Source of the DNA: an uncultured Alphaproteobacteria bacterium
GTDB taxonomy: Bacteria; Pseudomonadota; Alphaproteobacteria; CAAHEQ01; UBA3637
Reading direction: 5' to 3'
Assembly (NCBI GenBank): GCA_944392125.1
Contig: CALXVP010000014.1
Location: 1 to 38,120, forward strand
Length of the DNA: 38,120 bases
In this document: positions 1 to 8,700 of the stretch, one piece after another
Layout: every line of letters starts with the position of its first letter
Position numbering within the stretch: position 1 is the first letter of the stretch
Program-made: the position numbers and the translations under genes
Notes under the pieces: model-generated
Database searches by the model: none
The model's input: the letters and a program-made list of their open reading frames with translations, nothing else
Told to the model about the DNA's origin: nothing

Positions 1-23
1 TTCGAATCTCGCTGGGGTCGCCA
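1..23 (+). other. attL: 3' end of a tRNA gene (left prophage junction)
   Basis: These 23 bases are identical to 38098-38120. They read as a T loop (TTCGAAT), the 3' half of the T stem (CTCGC), an acceptor 3' strand and an encoded CCA. The rest of the tRNA lies upstream of the window, so its identity cannot be read. Identical tRNA 3' ends flanking an integrase-bearing phage are the usual product of integration into a tRNA gene. Confidence 0.88.
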
Positions 24-27
24 TCAT

Positions 28-55
28 AAGCCTTTGATTTTCAAAGGCTTTTTTT
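28..55 (+). terminator. Intrinsic terminator just inside attL
   Basis: A perfect 10-bp stem (28-37 with 41-50, loop TTT) is followed by a T run. In the prophage it would end the tRNA transcript. In the circular phage it would lie just after int and attP and end int transcription. On the minus strand the hairpin has no U run. Confidence 0.75.
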
Positions 56-127
56 AATTTCTTTTGCGAAATTTTATCAAAATTCGCTCTATTTAAATCA
101 ATTACTTATTTTAATTTTCGCAAAATT

Positions 128-268
128 TTAGTCCCTGATTCTCGCTCTTTCTGCCCTTAATTTTGCGATTAAAATCCGATTCGCTTTTGTGTTGTTTAAG
201 GCTCGTTTGTTTGTTGATTCTTTCATGATAATTTTAAATACTTTTTGATAAGGTTTTTTCTCTTTCAT
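128..268 (-). CDS. Small basic protein, 46 residues, last gene of the lysis cluster
   Basis: A short reading frame starts with ATG at 268 behind AAGGA (about 7 nt spacing), 13 bases after the Rz1 stop. The product begins MKEKKPYQKV and ends RAERARIRD, is rich in Lys and Arg, and has no membrane segment or Cys. The clear ribosome-binding site and tight spacing after the spanin genes support a real gene, but I recognise no family. It could be a small nucleic-acid-binding protein (inference from charge only). It is the last gene before the left att site. Confidence 0.55.
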   Translation of the reverse strand: MKEKKPYQKVFKIIMKESTNKRALNNTKANRILIAKLRAERARIRD

Positions 269-281
269 ATCGTTTTCCTTT

Positions 282-506
282 TTATTGACATAATTCTAAC
301 TCTTGCCGTAATTTATCCAGGCGACCTATCCATTCCCATGTTGCCGGTAAATCACCGGCTTTTTCCAGTTCATCAGCCACTGTCGCTCCGCCCACCGGCC
401 AAACAGGGCAAACACAATTACAATTGACCTGCCCGCATGCGGTTAAGCAACTCAATCCGACCAGCAGCAGGCTTGCTGTGAATCTTTGCCCGTTCCTTTT
501 CAACAT
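282..506 (-). CDS. rz1: Rz1-like outer-membrane spanin lipoprotein
   Basis: This 74-residue protein has a basic N-terminus, a short hydrophobic core and a lipobox ending L-T-A-C with the lipidated Cys near residue 24, followed by a Cys- and Pro-containing segment. It starts inside the Rz gene in another frame, behind GAGGTG, which is the classic embedded Rz/Rz1 arrangement. The outer-membrane spanin pairs with the inner-membrane spanin across the periplasm and fuses the two membranes in the last step of lysis. Its presence shows that the host has an outer membrane. Unlike lambda Rz1, the gene runs well past the end of Rz and the protein is not strongly Pro-rich. Confidence 0.82.
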   Translation of the reverse strand: MLKRNGQRFTASLLLVGLSCLTACGQVNCNCVCPVWPVGGATVADELEKAGDLPATWEWIGRLDKLRQELELCQ

Positions 507-630
507 ATTTAATCACCTCAACCTGTTTCTCGATTACTTGTATTTTTGCATTGCTCATGCCGAGTCGATACGATAAAAAGCAAAGAGCAACCATGCCGGC
601 CAGAATACAACCGACGCCCACCCATCGCAT
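418..630 (-). CDS. rz: Rz-like inner-membrane spanin
   Basis: The protein is 70 residues from the ATG at 630, which follows GAGGTG. A longer open frame to 693 lacks such a site. It has one N-terminal membrane helix (about residues 4-22), then a charged helical periplasmic stretch and a C-terminus ending ELLNRMRAGQL, a tail I associate with short phage i-spanins. Its start overlaps the endolysin stop by one base, and its 3' part contains the start of the Rz1 lipoprotein. It should sit in the inner membrane and bind Rz1 to complete lysis. Confidence 0.8.
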   Translation of the reverse strand: MRWVGVGCILAGMVALCFLSYRLGMSNAKIQVIEKQVEVIKYVEKERAKIHSKPAAGRIELLNRMRAGQL

Positions 631-1040
631 TATACACCTCGTTTCATGATGTCTGCCAGTGTTCGGGCTCGTTGTCCGACTTGTTTCGCCCATTGACTCG
701 CTAACATCTCTTGTGCCGCTAATGCATAATTGCCCGTTTCAACGGCTGTCAGCATTTTCTTGAATCCTTTTAATCGTGCTAACCCTAAATTAAAACACAT
801 TTCGCATATCACGCCTTGCCTCGTTTCATCTAATCCGGCATACCAGCCAAACGCATTCAGGCATTCGATATGACAATGTCTTAAATCATTTTCAAGCAAA
901 TAGCGGGCTTCTGATTCCGTGATACCCACGTCATCCAAGTTTCGCCCGACACCGATTGTTAATTTACCGGCTGTACACCGATACGGTTTTAAACGCAAAC
1001 CCTCATGCTTAATTATCCGATTGATGAGTTCTTCTTTCAT
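630..1040 (-). CDS. Endolysin, GH24 phage lysozyme
   Basis: The 136-residue protein belongs to the T4-type lysozyme family, which cuts the MurNAc-GlcNAc bond of peptidoglycan. The catalytic pattern is E13, C22, T28, the spacing of T4 E11-D20-T26 with Cys in place of Asp, a known natural variant. The GKLTIGVGRN segment follows. There is no signal peptide or SAR helix, so it should need a holin to leave the cytoplasm. The start follows GAAAGGA. The spanin genes overlap downstream. A strong terminator lies just upstream, so its expression must come from read-through or an unrecognised promoter. Confidence 0.9.
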   Translation of the reverse strand: MKEELINRIIKHEGLRLKPYRCTAGKLTIGVGRNLDDVGITESEARYLLENDLRHCHIECLNAFGWYAGLDETRQGVICEMCFNLGLARLKGFKKMLTAVETGNYALAAQEMLASQWAKQVGQRARTLADIMKRGV

Positions 1041-1058
1041 TTGATTTTCCTTTCAATT

Positions 1059-1082
1059 AAAAAGCCCCGCAAAAACGGGGCT
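1059..1082 (-). terminator. Intrinsic terminator of the RelB/YafQ-like operon
   Basis: A perfect 7-bp stem AGCCCCG/CGGGGCT (63-69 and 76-82 of the second kilobase) with a CAAAAA loop on the plus strand is followed on the minus strand by a five-U run. It lies between the toxin stop and the endolysin start, so it insulates the TA pair from the lysis genes. Confidence 0.85.
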
Positions 1083-1107
1083 ATTGTTGCAATCATTATA
1101 GACTTAT

Positions 1108-1377
1108 TTATTTAAACAAATCATCATGAGTACCAGTGGCCACTAAAATAATTTCAGTTTCGGTTGCCCGATAGATTAATAGCCAATTTGATCGAATATG
1201 ACACTCTCGATAATTTTTCCAATTACCTATTAACGCATGGTCTTTATATTTTCCCGGCAATATATTTCCTGTTATTAACAAAGACAAGACATCATCTAAT
1301 TCATTCATTGAATAATGCTTTTGTTTTAATTTCTTTAACTGTTTTTGAAATAATTTATCCGGTATTAATCGTTTCAT
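1108..1377 (-). CDS. YafQ-family mRNA interferase toxin
   Basis: This 89-residue RelE-superfamily toxin carries the YafQ signature: H47, H60, W65, H84 and F88 fall in the order and spacing of E. coli YafQ H50, H63, W68, H87, F91. The motifs are the DHALIGNWKNYRECHI block and the C-terminal THDDLF. The residue matching YafQ D67 is Asn here. YafQ enzymes cut mRNA in the ribosomal A site. The start overlaps the antitoxin stop by four bases, so the two are translationally coupled, and a terminator follows directly. Confidence 0.88.
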   Translation of the reverse strand: MKRLIPDKLFQKQLKKLKQKHYSMNELDDVLSLLITGNILPGKYKDHALIGNWKNYRECHIRSNWLLIYRATETEIILVATGTHDDLFK

Positions 1378-1670
1378 TCGTCTGCCTCTGTCAATATTGT
1401 GTTCATCATATCTTGAACAGATGAAAACGATTGCAAGCGATTTTTATCTTTTCCGCCTATATATGCATCAACCCGTTTCATAGCTTCTTTAACATCCTCA
1501 TTTGGTTCTTCATTTAACGTCAATGAAAAAGGAATTCCTTTTTTATTCTTGATTTGCGTATAATATAGACGAATGGCTTCTGCACTAGTTAAACCGATTT
1601 TTGATAAAATATAATCAACTTCTTTTTTTAACTGGGCATCAATTCTAGCATTAACAATTTGTGTTGTCAT
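1374..1670 (-). CDS. RelB/DinJ-family antitoxin
   Basis: The 98-residue protein has an N-terminal ribbon-helix-helix segment (MTTQIVNARI onward, then LTSAEAIRLYY) typical of DinJ/RelB, followed by an acidic C-terminal tail that would wrap the toxin. The ATG at 1670 is chosen over the longer frame to 1706 because it follows AGGAGA by seven bases and because the upstream sequence is the promoter and operator. It should neutralise the downstream YafQ-like toxin and repress its own promoter through the inverted repeat at 1687-1716. Confidence 0.86.
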   Translation of the reverse strand: MTTQIVNARIDAQLKKEVDYILSKIGLTSAEAIRLYYTQIKNKKGIPFSLTLNEEPNEDVKEAMKRVDAYIGGKDKNRLQSFSSVQDMMNTILTEADE

Positions 1671-1686
1671 GTTTATCTCCTTTCTT

Positions 1687-1723
1687 ATGTTTTCATAATA
1701 ATACAAATGAAAACATTTGTCAA
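1687..1723 (-). promoter_or_regulatory. Promoter and operator of the RelB/YafQ-like module
   Basis: On the minus strand TTGACA (1718-1723) and TATTAT (1695-1700) are 17 bp apart. A perfect 10-bp inverted repeat, ATGTTTTCAT at 1687-1696 and its complement at 1707-1716, covers the spacer and -10. This is the expected operator for a ribbon-helix-helix antitoxin. Confidence 0.85.
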
Positions 1724-1727
1724 TCCC

Positions 1728-2072
1728 CTACTTAAACAAAAACGTCCCCACTTCACCAACAGATACCCCAAATGCAGCACAAAGCAGTGTGATTAAAACA
1801 TAAATAAATACCTTGTTGCTCAAAACTTCTTTAAACGCGCCCCAGATACTTGTTTTGCGTGCACATAATTCTAATACGCGGTCAATCTTGCCATCCAACG
1901 TTTCCACTTTGCGTTCAACGGCATCCACTTTCTTTTCTAAATCTGTCATACGGTGTTCCAACTTAATAAAATCCTCACATTGCTTTTCATGTAAAATAAT
2001 CGCACTCTTTGAAAGTCCTCCCCGTTTGGGTTGTCCTAATATCATATCTAATGCTACTCTTTGTTCACACAT
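1728..2072 (-). CDS. Coiled-coil, single-membrane-helix protein; holin candidate
   Basis: From the ATG at 2072 the protein is 114 residues. It has a central heptad-like coiled coil (about residues 35-65, MTDLEKKVDAVERKVETL) and one C-terminal membrane helix (about 84-108). The longer frame to 2168 has no ribosome-binding site and would span a hairpin, so the short start is preferred. The layout recalls XhlA-type membrane lysis proteins, and no other holin is visible near the endolysin, so a holin or holin-accessory role is likely. That is inference from topology and position. It follows the receptor-binding gene and precedes the inserted TA pair. Confidence 0.55.
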   Translation of the reverse strand: MCEQRVALDMILGQPKRGGLSKSAIILHEKQCEDFIKLEHRMTDLEKKVDAVERKVETLDGKIDRVLELCARKTSIWGAFKEVLSNKVFIYVLITLLCAAFGVSVGEVGTFLFK

Positions 2073-2091
2073 ATTTCGATTCCCGTATGTT

Positions 2092-2121
2092 AAAACAGAG
2101 GATACAATTTTGTATCCTCTG
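2092..2121 (-). terminator. Hairpin with short U run after the receptor-binding gene
   Basis: A perfect 12-bp inverted repeat (2096-2107 with 2110-2121, two-base loop) is followed on the minus strand by only four U. It is a weak or partial terminator, or a processing site, between the tail and lysis genes. Confidence 0.55.
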
Positions 2122-2208
2122 ATTGTTATCGTACATGTCAATTTAATATCGTTCTGTCGGCCGTTCATTTATTAAATAATTTGTCATTATTTTATCAACT
2201 TTGTGCTC

Positions 2209-4758
2209 CTATTCTAAAACTGCTCTGACTTTGACAACTCTATTGCCTTGACCGTCATCACTGACTTTCTCACCTGTTAAAAAACCTGTGATGATTCCTT
2301 TGTTGTAATACGTATCAGTATTTCTAAATGCTGTCCAGTCTACTCCAACGGGCTCTGTCTGAGATTTACCTATACAAGTTGCAAATATACCCCCTCTAAT
2401 AATCCAGTAATTCCTGTGCGACGTATATAGAAATGAATAATACTGAGGCGTGTTGGAAATTTTTGGAGGTATCGTTTCAACTAACTCTGTGTCTTCAAGA
2501 GACTCCGTATACTTGAATAGATAATACCAACCATTCTTTAAAAGAACGCCAAAGTGTTTGTCATAAAAACACTGAACAAGCTGAACATTACCCCTCGGAC
2601 AGTTTGTACTGATGACACTCGGGATTTCTTTTTTTAATACTTTTGGAGTTACACCGTCTTCTGTTGTAATTTCAAAATATGCTCCGTTATTCAAAGACAG
2701 TAAGTATTTAAAATCTTTTGTAATGCCTAGTGAGCCAACCCATTTTTGAGTCTTTAATTCTGAATCAGTATAGACTGCTTCCGTTGTCACTGACGTTCCT
2801 GAAAGAATGAATTTCACAACATCACCAGTATCTCTTCGGATTCCATAGTATTCTCCATTGAACATAAATGCGTCTGTTTTAATTTGAGAGCCTGACGTTA
2901 GATGTTGGTATGATAAGTCATCCGCTAAAAGATAAAAATGAGGATATCCATTATTATCTAAATAAAGAGCATCTTCAAATGCAGAAACACCATAGATGCT
3001 TTGACTTACACTCGTAGGACCAGTAATAGTTAATCCCGATATAAAAGGTATGTCATCCGTAGGGTTGTTTGATTCAACTGTTCCATCTTTTAAGAATACT
3101 GAATATTTTGGCTGCCCAGAAGAACCATTAGTAGAATATCTGTTTGAATAAGATTCCTTGATAGTCCCATCATATATTCCATTAACGGGCGATAATGCTT
3201 TGTATGTCTCGTTGTAAAACCAAGCACAAAACACATTTCCGTCATCTGTTATGTAGTCTATATATCCACCATTAAAGAACGGGAAAATAGTGTATTCCCC
3301 TGTGTAATAATTATATATTTGATATGCAGGATTACTCCAACGGACAGCAAGTTCCGTTTCACTTAAAAAGAAAAAACAGCCCCCATTTGTATCTAATGAC
3401 GTATTTACTCCAAAATCGTCGATACTGGGTTCTGCTATGTCTTTTGGACACGACCTGACATAAAGACCTGAATAACCACTTTCTGTCCCATAAATTTGAA
3501 TAAATATGTTTCCTACTGGGTTAGAATAGAATGAAGATTGTAAATAACCAAGCCCTGAAAAAGAGGCTTTTACAGTCTTGTTTGAATTTAAATGATATAA
3601 AGTCCCTTTTGATGAGACACACCAGTCTTTCGTGAGTATAACAATATATCTTCCACCTTCTAATTCGGTTAATTGGTTCTTTATCGAAAGTGTGTTAGTT
3701 GTCTTATCAAAGTCTAGCAAATAAGTATAAGAATAGCTGTTAAAATCACGAATAGCTATCGAGTAATCATTACAACTAGGACAAGACCAGTATAAACCGT
3801 ATAGTATAGGAATCTCGCAAGATGTCACAAAGTTTGCGTTAATCTTAGTTGTATAGTCAATAGCGTATATATACACCTTTGGGTATACTGAGATACTGCC
3901 TGTGTCCATTGGGAAAACATAGATGTATTGACCATCATAACTTTCTTGTATTGCTACTTTACAGTTATCTGGCATTTCTGGTTCTATGTCAAAAGTAATA
4001 ACATCAAAGTTACCTTCTCTATCTTGATAAGTTCCATCAGAGTATCTTCCGTCAGTTCCCACGTATAAAAGGGGCAACTCCCCGCTACGCGTCACGTATT
4101 TTTCTTTTCCTCTTGGAATTTCAAAAGTAGAAACAGCCTTAAAGTTTCCTGTTGAGTCTTTTTTATATGCAAACTTTGTTCCTGAATCCATTAAATCATA
4201 ATAAGAATTTTTAAAAAACCAACAATAATAACTGCCACTGGTATTTCTAAAGTCAGTAATCTTTGTAAGTGTATCAGCCTCTGTAGGAATCTCTCCAGTC
4301 TTTACCGCAATTACTTTTTGCCCGTCAACAATTTCATCTTCTTTCACTCCATTGCTTAACCGCATATTCACAACAGGCTCAGCAGAGCCACCTTCAATGC
4401 TTTGAATCTTATCTGCGTATGACCTAAATGTATCTGTATCAGAGACACTCACGCCTTTTTCAAGAATAGCGTCTTTAATTAATGTTTTAGTACCGTTTAA
4501 ATATTTTAATTTTAAAGAGATTGTTCCGGCAGTTCCGATCGGTTCACCCACAATCTGATAAGCAACTCCATTAAGTTCCAAAGTATATGTCGTCCCATTT
4601 GGAATAACGGCATGGATTATATTATCCTCTCTATAAACGATTGCATCGCAATCTTGTGCTTGATAGGTATAAGAGCCAGTCATAGAACTTGATAAACTGA
4701 GCGTAGAGCCGTTTGTTATTGTTATTATAAAATCTGTTGAACCACTTATATCAACCAT
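2209..4758 (-). CDS. Large distal tail protein, probable receptor-binding protein with propeller-like body
   Basis: The protein is 849 residues. The first 90 or so are beta-rich, followed by ILEKGVSVSDTDTFRSYADKI, a small helical linker of a type I have seen in phage tail proteins. The rest is a long series of Tyr/Trp-rich, repetitive beta strands (for example YIYVFP, YIYAIDY, YYLFKY) that look like a WD40- or kelch-like propeller. The start ATG overlaps the fibre stop as TAATG behind GGAGGTG, so it is coupled to the fibre gene. Recognition of a host surface receptor is the likely role. I cannot name a family or see depolymerase residues. Confidence 0.6.
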   Translation of the reverse strand: MVDISGSTDFIITITNGSTLSLSSSMTGSYTYQAQDCDAIVYREDNIIHAVIPNGTTYTLELNGVAYQIVGEPIGTAGTISLKLKYLNGTKTLIKDAILEKGVSVSDTDTFRSYADKIQSIEGGSAEPVVNMRLSNGVKEDEIVDGQKVIAVKTGEIPTEADTLTKITDFRNTSGSYYCWFFKNSYYDLMDSGTKFAYKKDSTGNFKAVSTFEIPRGKEKYVTRSGELPLLYVGTDGRYSDGTYQDREGNFDVITFDIEPEMPDNCKVAIQESYDGQYIYVFPMDTGSISVYPKVYIYAIDYTTKINANFVTSCEIPILYGLYWSCPSCNDYSIAIRDFNSYSYTYLLDFDKTTNTLSIKNQLTELEGGRYIVILTKDWCVSSKGTLYHLNSNKTVKASFSGLGYLQSSFYSNPVGNIFIQIYGTESGYSGLYVRSCPKDIAEPSIDDFGVNTSLDTNGGCFFFLSETELAVRWSNPAYQIYNYYTGEYTIFPFFNGGYIDYITDDGNVFCAWFYNETYKALSPVNGIYDGTIKESYSNRYSTNGSSGQPKYSVFLKDGTVESNNPTDDIPFISGLTITGPTSVSQSIYGVSAFEDALYLDNNGYPHFYLLADDLSYQHLTSGSQIKTDAFMFNGEYYGIRRDTGDVVKFILSGTSVTTEAVYTDSELKTQKWVGSLGITKDFKYLLSLNNGAYFEITTEDGVTPKVLKKEIPSVISTNCPRGNVQLVQCFYDKHFGVLLKNGWYYLFKYTESLEDTELVETIPPKISNTPQYYSFLYTSHRNYWIIRGGIFATCIGKSQTEPVGVDWTAFRNTDTYYNKGIITGFLTGEKVSDDGQGNRVVKVRAVLE

Positions 4759-5717
4759 TATATCACCTCCCCATTAATTGCATCTAAAGCGTTCGCAATA
4801 TCCCCTAAAACCTCATCCACATAATCCGTTGTGGCATAAGATGTCATCACATTCACACCCGGAATAATATTCAAAGACCCGTCCTTGCTTGTGTAAATTG
4901 CCCGAAACCACCACCGATGAACCGTGGATGATTCTTCTGTCCAATAACATTGCGATAAGTCTTTTAAACAAACCGTATCCATTAAGCTTTGTTGATAAGT
5001 TTTAATGTAATGATTATCATTAAACTTCATTGTAATGGTTTCACTGCTTCCGTTCAGTTCACCCTCGTATGTAAGATTCACAATATATTCCACGCCGTTT
5101 TGTAAAGGGCTGTCTGTTGTAAAGATAAGGCTTGTCCCGTCTTCATTTAAAGCAAGTGTTTTTGTAATAAATTCACGCGCGCCGTCTTTCCCGTCTGCCC
5201 CTTTTTCGCCGTCTTTGCCATCTTTCGGGGGCTCGGCATTAATAATATTGCCGTTATCATCGTATTGCAAATACATCCCCGCAACCGGATTTTCAATCCT
5301 TAAATCCGTCCGGTTGTCTGATACATCTAATGTATATACATGGCTTAAATGTTCCGTTTGTTCCTGCACAATCGCCGTCAGTTTATCAAACTCATCTTCC
5401 ACCACATCCGCCTGAAACCCGCTTGCCGTTTCAAACGGATTTTCTTGTGTTTCAGCCGTTTCACGCATGATAATGATTTGCGTGCCGGCTGTTGGGGCGA
5501 TTTCAAAATCAACATACCCGCCATAATTATAGGCATCACGCGATAAGTTCGTTACGGTATAATTGCCCGGTGAAATAAGCGTTGCAAACGTCTCATCAGC
5601 TGTCTTTTTAAAAACGCGAATAAAGTCCGGTTGTAGCACTTGAAACGCAAAATAAAAGCGTTTTACCGTTCCATCCGCCATACTGATGGTTTTCGGGATT
5701 AAATGTTCCAAAGTCAT
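4758..5717 (-). CDS. Tail fibre with T7 gp17-like N-terminal domain
   Basis: This 319-residue protein opens with the T7 gp17 N-terminal domain pattern (MTLEHLIPKT, then YFAFQVLQPDFIRVF, YTVTNLSRDAYNYGGYVDF, IIIMRETAETQENPF), the part that docks the fibre to the tail tube. Residues of about 100-140 are helical, a short collagen-like Gly-X-Y stretch (GKDGEKGADGKDGA) spans about 167-180, and a beta-rich C-terminal domain follows. It is much shorter than T7 gp17, so it looks like an adapter fibre, with the coupled downstream 849-residue protein carrying receptor recognition. That division of labour is inference. Confidence 0.85.
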   Translation of the reverse strand: MTLEHLIPKTISMADGTVKRFYFAFQVLQPDFIRVFKKTADETFATLISPGNYTVTNLSRDAYNYGGYVDFEIAPTAGTQIIIMRETAETQENPFETASGFQADVVEDEFDKLTAIVQEQTEHLSHVYTLDVSDNRTDLRIENPVAGMYLQYDDNGNIINAEPPKDGKDGEKGADGKDGAREFITKTLALNEDGTSLIFTTDSPLQNGVEYIVNLTYEGELNGSSETITMKFNDNHYIKTYQQSLMDTVCLKDLSQCYWTEESSTVHRWWFRAIYTSKDGSLNIIPGVNVMTSYATTDYVDEVLGDIANALDAINGEVI

Positions 5718-5719
5718 CT

Positions 5720-8700
5720 TTATTTTCCTTTCCTTTTTTTGGCCGCATCAATCTTCTTTTTGAAGTCTTTTTTAATTCCGGCAATAATTTGTTGCCTGGC
5801 TTTGTTCAAGGCCTCTTTTTTATCTTCCGCATCCAGTTTCAGGCGCTGTATGCGTCTTTGTTCCGCCGTAAACTCTTTTGTAAAGCGTTTGCGAATTTTG
5901 GACTTATCCGATTCGGATAAAAGCGATAACTGCCCGCGTTTCGTTATATCGCTCGTTGTCGGTGTTTCGCCGGCTTTGTATTGCTGATAATACATATTAA
6001 CAGCCGGGTCTTTTGAATCGGTATGTACGCGCGAGCCGAATAGAGTTGTTATCAACCAGTGTTGCGTTTGAATCGGCTTGCCGGTGATTTCAGACGTTTT
6101 CGGCTTGAGTGATTCCCGGAAACCCGGTATTTTTGCTTCTATCTTTTTCCAAACATCCCGCTCTGTATCGCGTTCGTAATCATCCAGCGATTTTGCAAGC
6201 GTATTCAAAATATTCGGCACAGCCGCTGTTATGTAATTACCGAGTGAGTTTGTTAACACATCGTCAATTTTCGCCCGCCCGCCGGGCACTTGTTTTAATG
6301 CCTCAATCGTATCAGCAATTTCCCGTATCACCGGGGTATCAATCGCCTTTGTTATTACCCCGCCGGCCATGCTCCGCAAATTGTCCCACACAGCGTTTGC
6401 ATTTTTATATTCTAAAAAGGCCGTCAATGGAATTTCCAGCGACCCGAGATAATCGGTGTTCATCCAATAATTGCCTACCTTAATCGCTCCAAATGCACCG
6501 GCTTTTTCCTGTATGATTTTTCTGTCTTTGGCCGATAGCGATAAATAATCCGGTATATAATCGTCATCATCCAGTAAAGAAACGGCCAGTATGGCCAAAA
6601 TCCAACCCGGAATCATGTGAGCTGTTGACCGAACGGCTTTATCAATTCGTTTCGATTCTTGATCTGTTAAACCGGCTCGCTTGTCTTGAATTGCCCCGAT
6701 TAGGTTTTTCGGGTTTCTGAATGGGCCAAATAACGCATCTAATCCGCTGTCAATCACATTCGCGGGTGTTTTAACAAAGGGGAACATCGCATCGGCCGCA
6801 CCACCAAGCCCCACTGTGTCTAAGCCTTTGTTTATTTTTTCGCGTAATCCGAGTAGGGTTTCCGATAATAAACTGTCTTGCTGGAATGTCGCATAAAGCG
6901 ATTCGGCTCGGGCTTTTTGGCGAATCATCCGGGCTTCTTCACTTTGCGGTTGCAGGTGCGTTGCCTCTATAAACAGGCTGTTCGCGCGCTGTTTCGCCGT
7001 ATCACCCGTCAATCCCTCTTGATAGGCTTGTTGGGTGGCTTCGTTGTTTAAAATGTTTGTAAAATACGTCCGCGCCCGAAACACCGTGTCCGGATGGCTC
7101 ATCATCCGTTGAAACACCAACTTTTCAGCCGCTCGTCCTAACCATCGAATAAAACCAGCCCCTTGTGCATGTGTTCGCAACTTTTCCCCGCGATACAGAA
7201 TATCATCTACAAATGAATCCATCAGCGTAATATCTTGGCCGGTTTCCCAAAACACATCTTTGATTTTTTGCTTGTAGGCATCAACCAGGTTTTTATCCAC
7301 AATCGTGTCGTTTGTATGCCCCGTCATGATGTTCTTTAACCGGTGTGTCAAGGTTGTATCAACCAGATTCACGGCGTTTGACACCCCGTTCATCACATAC
7401 GTTGCCGGGCTCGAAAGCATCCCGGCACGCCCGATAATGCTTGTCAATACTTTAATGGCGCCCGACGGCATAATGCCGTTCACATAATTCTCTAAGTCTT
7501 TCACGGCTTTAAAGAAGTCCACATCCGGCAACCCGAGTGCATCGGTTTTTTTGAACAACTTATCGATTGTTTGCGCTTTTTGAACAATTGTGTTCGTTTG
7601 TTCCGCGGTTAAGGCAATCCCGATTGCTTCTTTGGTTTTCCGTTCAATCAATTTTTGCGCTTGCTTTTCAATATATTTTCGGCCTTGCTTTTCTGCTGAA
7701 AATTCAGGCAATACCACTTGTTTCACCTTGTTTTGTTGATTGCCGGCATATTTTTTCTGCAACCGTGTGAGTTCTTCTTGAAACAACTTGTTTCTGTCTT
7801 TGGGGTCGACATCTAATATTTTTTGCGTTAAAACTTGTATGTCTTTGTCTAATTCAAGAGCCAGTTGTTGCGGTCGGCTTTTGTTCGGGTCGCCAGATAA
7901 AACAGTCGACATCTTGTTGGCCAGAGCGTCGGTTAGATTGCTTTCTGTTTGACGCACCCAATACGCCGGATTTGTAATATCGTTTGCCGCACCGCGTAAA
8001 TATTGCATTTCTTGTCCGGCACGCGTTGCCTCCCAAGATTGCTGTTGCACGGATTCATGCCACGCATTAATGTTTCCGCTTGCCAACATTATCTTTTGAT
8101 ACTCGGTGTAAAGCGCATTGCGTAAAACCTCATTCGACATATCGCCTGAGTCAAGGATTTGTTGTGCCCGCTCGGGATTCGTCCGCCAAAGAGCCGCCGC
8201 TTTCGCTTGTTCGTCGGCGTTGCGCATACGATTGCGTGTCGGGTTACTATCCGGATTGCTGTCTGTTAATCCGAGCCGTTCCTTCACCCGTTCATAATAA
8301 CGCGTGCCGGCTGTTTCTCCTGGGCCTTGTATCGGTTGTATGGTCGCTTTTTGCTTGCTTTCAGAAGATGTTTCGGCTTGTGTCTCAATCGGGGCGGGCA
8401 ATTCGGCTTTTGCTTGTGTTTCCGTTTCGGCTTTCGCTTCCGCTTGTGTTTGCGCGTCAATCGTTCTCAGCGCGTTCTGCACATCGATTGCCGGGTCGGT
8501 TGAAGATTCGCTTGTTGTGTTGAAAGCCTCTGTTTCTGCCTGCACATAGGCTCGGGCTTCGGCTTCGGTTTCAACAGCTTCTTTGGCAATCTGTTGATTC
8601 TCGGCTTGTTTAGCGATTGCGTTCAGAGCAGGGGCGGTTTCCAGTTTGCCCGTTGTCATACTGCGGAAAAAGGCGATGATTTCAGGCGTTAAAACCGGTT

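Noticed and set aside
2073..2168. Longer start for the holin candidate
   Set aside because: There is no ribosome-binding site before 2168 and the 12-bp hairpin would be inside the coding sequence.
8080..8549. Plus-strand open frames opposite the Ala/Glu/Gln-rich linker of the giant virion gene
   Set aside because: Compositional shadows, Ser/Val/Cys-rich, no ribosome-binding site and no promoter nearby.
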